Below, piece after piece: positions 61,320 to 64,000 of a stretch of 64,000 nt of DNA. Within the stretch, counting starts at the first letter, position 1. Each line of letters begins with the position of its first letter. The stretch is taken from positions 93,480 through 157,479 of the forward strand of contig JACKCT010000010.1 in the NCBI GenBank assembly GCA_020633895.1, given 5' to 3'. The notes below the pieces were generated by a model that saw only the letters and a program-made list of their open reading frames with translations, searched no databases and was not told the origin of the DNA. The stretch comes from Deltaproteobacteria bacterium (lineage in GTDB: Bacteria; Lernaellota; Lernaellaia; JACKCT01). Both the position numbers and the translations under genes were made by a program.

Positions 61320-62243
61320 CTACCCCTTAACCTTCAGCACATACCGTCGTCCGTCCCGGCCCGCTTCCATGGCGGGATAGACGGCCTGGGCTTCGGCTTC
61401 CAGGAGGGCGATGTCGTCGTTGTGGTAGCGGGGAGAGAAATGCACCATCACCGCGCGGCGCGCGCCCGCGGCCTTCATCTGCTCCGCGGCCTGCACCACC
61501 GTCTGATGCCCCTTGAGATTCGCATCCTCGACGAGTTCGTGGGCGAACATCCCCTCGACGAACACCAGGTCCGCGTCCATCGCCAGGTCCGTCACCCCCT
61601 CGCAGGGCCGCGTGTCCGTCGCGTACGCCACCTTGCGTCCCGGCCGCGCATCGCCCAGCACATCACCCGGCGACACCGTACGCCCGTCGTCGAGCGTCAC
61701 CGTCTCGCCCCGCTGCAACTGACCCCACATCGGCCCCTCGGGCACGCCCAGCTCCCGCGCCTTGTCGATGTTAAACCGCCCCGGCAAGTCGCGCTCGAGC
61801 ACCGCGTACCCCAGGCAACGCACCCGGTGGTTCAACTCGCGATAAAACACCCGCACATTCCCGTCCTCGTACGCCACGCCCGCTTCGCCGTGCAGTTCCT
61901 CGACTTTGAGCGGGTAACGCCGGTCGAACGACAAAGTCTTTTGCATCGCGTGGATGTAGGCGTGGATGCCCTCGGGGCCGTACACCGTGATCGCCTCATC
62001 CGGCTCGGCCTGATTGAGCATCATCAGCATGCCCGGCAATCCGGTCACATGATCCGCATGCAAATGGGAGATGAAAATGTCCTTGATCGGCTTGATCCCC
62101 AGCTTCATCGCCTTGAGCGGAATCTGGGTGCCTTCGCCGCAGTCGAACAGAAACGTCCGCCCGTCATAGCGAAGGGCCATGCTCACTAAAAATCGGTAGG
62201 ACATCGGCATCATCCCGCCGCTGCCCAACAACACGCATTCCAC
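61320..62243 (-). CDS. rnz: Ribonuclease Z
   Basis: The 307-residue protein is a metallo-beta-lactamase-fold RNase Z: LLGSGGMMPMSYRFL, the zinc motif ISHLHADHVTGLPGML (about 59-74), a His in ELNHRVRCLGYA, an Asp in YATDTRP, and MVHFSPRYHND. It matures tRNA 3' ends, alongside the CCA-adding enzyme encoded at 2488. Stop codons of this gene and the convergent MltD-like gene are two bases apart, so no terminator fits between them. Confidence 0.9.
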   Translation of the reverse strand: MECVLLGSGGMMPMSYRFLVSMALRYDGRTFLFDCGEGTQIPLKAMKLGIKPIKDIFISHLHADHVTGLPGMLMMLNQAEPDEAITVYGPEGIHAYIHAMQKTLSFDRRYPLKVEELHGEAGVAYEDGNVRVFYRELNHRVRCLGYAVLERDLPGRFNIDKARELGVPEGPMWGQLQRGETVTLDDGRTVSPGDVLGDARPGRKVAYATDTRPCEGVTDLAMDADLVFVEGMFAHELVEDANLKGHQTVVQAAEQMKAAGARRAVMVHFSPRYHNDDIALLEAEAQAVYPAMEAGRDGRRYVLKVKG

Positions 62244-62290
62244 GAGAAACTCCGGTTCTTCGATCAGATCGCTGCTTTGTTCAGACGTTG

Positions 62291-62408
62291 TGTCATTCTG
62301 AGCGCAGCGAAGAATCCGCCTTCAACAATCACTTCATCCCCATTGTCCGACGCGACGTACGCCGATCCCAGGACGCACCCGGATCCTTCGCCATGGCTCA
62401 GGATGACA
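62291..62408. repeat. TGTCATTCTGAG-type hairpin element
   Basis: Left arm TGTCATTCTGAGCGCAGCG (62291) and right arm TTCGCCATGGCTCAGGATGACA (ending 62408) are inverted copies 118 bases apart end to end. Arms match those at 45435-45539. It lies between rnz and the flippase gene. Confidence 0.8.
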
Positions 62409-62441
62409 CGCGGCAAGTCCGTCATCGCGTTATCGAGGGCG

Positions 62442-63968
62442 CTATCCCTTCGCGCCCAACAGCCGAGCCACCGTCTTCGCGCCGGGCGCTTTGAGGGAGG
62501 CGACCAGGTCGGCCAGATTGGGGCTGACAGGTTTTGTCACAATCACCCCGACGGCGTAAACCCCCGCGCCTACAATCAGGCCGACGACGACGCGAATTGC
62601 CTCGATCGGCGGCAGGGCCTGGATGACGCCCCAGACGGCCGCGCCCATGACAAGGCTCACGCCGCCCACCTTCGCCCAAAACGCCATCGGATAATCCGGA
62701 CGCAGCACACGATGCAAAATAATCGCCTCGAAGACGACGCCCACCACCGTCGCGACGCACGTCGCCCAGCACGCGCCCAGCGCGCCGTATTTGGGAATCC
62801 ACAGCAGATTCAGCACCACGTTGAGCACGCCGAAAATCGCGCGGGACGTGATCAGCGCCCGCTCCTTGTCCATCGCGCCCAGGAAATTGGCCGTGACGCC
62901 TTGGTACTTGCCCAACCCCATCACCAACAGGAAATAGACCGCCGGGGCAATCGCCCCCTCGCCCGCTTCGCCGTACATCAGGCGAAACAAGTCGCCCATG
63001 AGCACCGCGCCGCCGACGGCGATGGGCGTGACGAAGAGATAGGTGTACTCGGTCACGGCGCTGAACACGCGGCGCACCCGGGGCATGTCGCCCTTGGCGT
63101 AGACGTCGGCGACGGTGGAGAGCGTGAAGCCCTCGGCGAAGACCTTGGTGAACAGGCTCAGGGAATTGGTCGCGAAGTTGTAGGCCAGAATGTAGGCCGT
63201 GACCTCGTGCATGTCTTTGTGCAGCAGGCCGATCAGCAGAATGTCCAGGCGATTGGCCAGCACGAGGTTGAGCAGATCGTAGGCGTACAGGCTGGCCGAA
63301 TATTTCGCCACTCGCGACCAGACCGTGGCGTAGCGGGGCGCGTCGGGCATGCGCGGCGTGCGATTCCACACCTGCCGTCCGAAGACGACGCATCCCACGG
63401 CGGCCGTCGCGACATTGGCCAGCATCACCTCCAGGATCCCGCCGCCCATGACCAGGACGGCGGCGGCCAGCGCCAGATACGCGGCGGTGATGCCGGCCTG
63501 AATGAGGTTGAGTTCCTTTTGGTGGTAGCGGGAAACGAGGACGCGCGTGAGGATGTTTTGCAGGCCTGTCGTAACGATCAGCGCTCCGGCCGCCACGAAC
63601 AGCACGCCGCGCGTCGGGTCGTGGACAAATGTCTCGGCGAACCACGATCCGAAAACGCCCACCACGATCGCCGCGCCGACGAGGAACACCGTTCGCAACA
63701 AAATGAAACGCAGGAGGAATTCGCGCTCGTTGCTTTTCTGCTCGCGCACCTCGGGCAGGAATTTGAGCAAGGCGTTGCCCAACCCCAGGCCGACGAACAT
63801 GACAATCAGGGCGTGCGTGTTGAGCATTTCGCCCAGGACGCCGTATTCGCCCGCGCCCAACAGGCGCACCAGCAGGATACTTTCGGCGTATTTGAGGATC
63901 ATGAAGGCGAACTTGCCGACGAAGTTCCACATCATGCCTCGGGCCGCTTTTTGACCGAAATCGGACAT
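62442..63968 (-). CDS. Polysaccharide flippase (MOP/MATE superfamily, Wzx-like)
   Basis: The 508-residue protein has about 14 transmembrane helices in two halves and begins MSDFGQKAARGMMWNFVGKF. It has the pattern of Wzx/oligosaccharide flippases (LLGAGEYGVLGEMLNTHALIVMFVGLGLGNALLKFLPE, then LAYNFATNSLSLFTKVFAEGFTLS). It would move lipid-linked oligosaccharides across the inner membrane. No sugar-synthesis genes are in the window except rfaE2. The frame remains open upstream to a TTG at 63995; the ATG at 63968 matches the family start. Confidence 0.82.
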   Translation of the reverse strand: MSDFGQKAARGMMWNFVGKFAFMILKYAESILLVRLLGAGEYGVLGEMLNTHALIVMFVGLGLGNALLKFLPEVREQKSNEREFLLRFILLRTVFLVGAAIVVGVFGSWFAETFVHDPTRGVLFVAAGALIVTTGLQNILTRVLVSRYHQKELNLIQAGITAAYLALAAAVLVMGGGILEVMLANVATAAVGCVVFGRQVWNRTPRMPDAPRYATVWSRVAKYSASLYAYDLLNLVLANRLDILLIGLLHKDMHEVTAYILAYNFATNSLSLFTKVFAEGFTLSTVADVYAKGDMPRVRRVFSAVTEYTYLFVTPIAVGGAVLMGDLFRLMYGEAGEGAIAPAVYFLLVMGLGKYQGVTANFLGAMDKERALITSRAIFGVLNVVLNLLWIPKYGALGACWATCVATVVGVVFEAIILHRVLRPDYPMAFWAKVGGVSLVMGAAVWGVIQALPPIEAIRVVVGLIVGAGVYAVGVIVTKPVSPNLADLVASLKAPGAKTVARLLGAKG

Positions 63969-64000
63969 CCGGACTGACGGCGCTCCGCTTCTCAAGGGAA

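Overview
This window comes from a GC-rich, Gram-negative (diderm) bacterium. The diderm call rests on a LpxL/HtrB-type acyltransferase, a heptose-1-phosphate adenylyltransferase, OmpA-type and other lipoproteins, an AmiC-type amidase and a lytic transglycosylase. DUF4388-type sequence, long Asp-rich secreted proteins, thrombospondin type 3 repeats, a one-subunit methylmalonyl-CoA mutase and sulfatases ending in an LKSLGY motif suggest an uncultured deltaproteobacteria-like lineage (Myxococcota, Lernaellota or similar). The lineage is an inference; there is no rRNA gene to settle it. No tRNA, rRNA, CRISPR array, prophage or transposase gene was recognised.

Layout. 0-5 kb: start of a lipoprotein gene, an FAD oxidoreductase, an SCP2 protein, then cca-xerD on the minus strand. 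5-11 kb: mutS coupled to an amidase gene, and an RNase H-fold exonuclease. 11-17 kb: SRPBCC protein, then yceD-rpmF-fabD-fabG-acpP, an ACP-like protein without the carrier serine, and a double-length LpxL-like protein. 17-28.7 kb: Asp-rich beta-propeller lipoprotein, RNase G, membrane sulfatase, two tiny membrane peptides behind a sigma-54-like promoter, an RND exporter, a pentapeptide-TM-TPR protein and an orphan membrane protein. 28.7-38.4 kb: a LytM-like protein lacking zinc ligands, ispD-ispF-gltX, methylmalonyl-CoA mutase, a second alkaline-phosphatase-fold protein, SCP2-like-ald. 38.4-47.7 kb: a long minus-strand run rnc-era-der-receiver-like-nadC-birA-coaX-DUF4398-OmpA-rfaE2, plus a YjbR gene. 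48-64 kb: zinc peptidase, sppA, DUF4388-like protein, ltrA, a PLP lyase, yebC-ruvCAB-phosphatase-cupin, a MltD-like transglycosylase, rnz and a flippase.

Most genes are housekeeping and tightly packed, with many ATGA or GTGA stop/start overlaps. The unusual content is mainly between genes. At least three families of hairpin-forming dispersed repeats fill the intergenic gaps: TCAGAGCC...GGCTCTGA elements, TGTCATTCTGAG elements and GGTGCC(A/G)CAC elements. One gap holds a tandem array of the first family. Several good promoters lie only a few bases before the start codon, suggesting leaderless mRNAs. The strongest candidates for something new are the TCAGAGCC element family, the two tiny membrane-peptide genes behind a sigma-54-like promoter with paired palindromes, and the serine-less ACP-like protein coupled to a two-domain acyltransferase.
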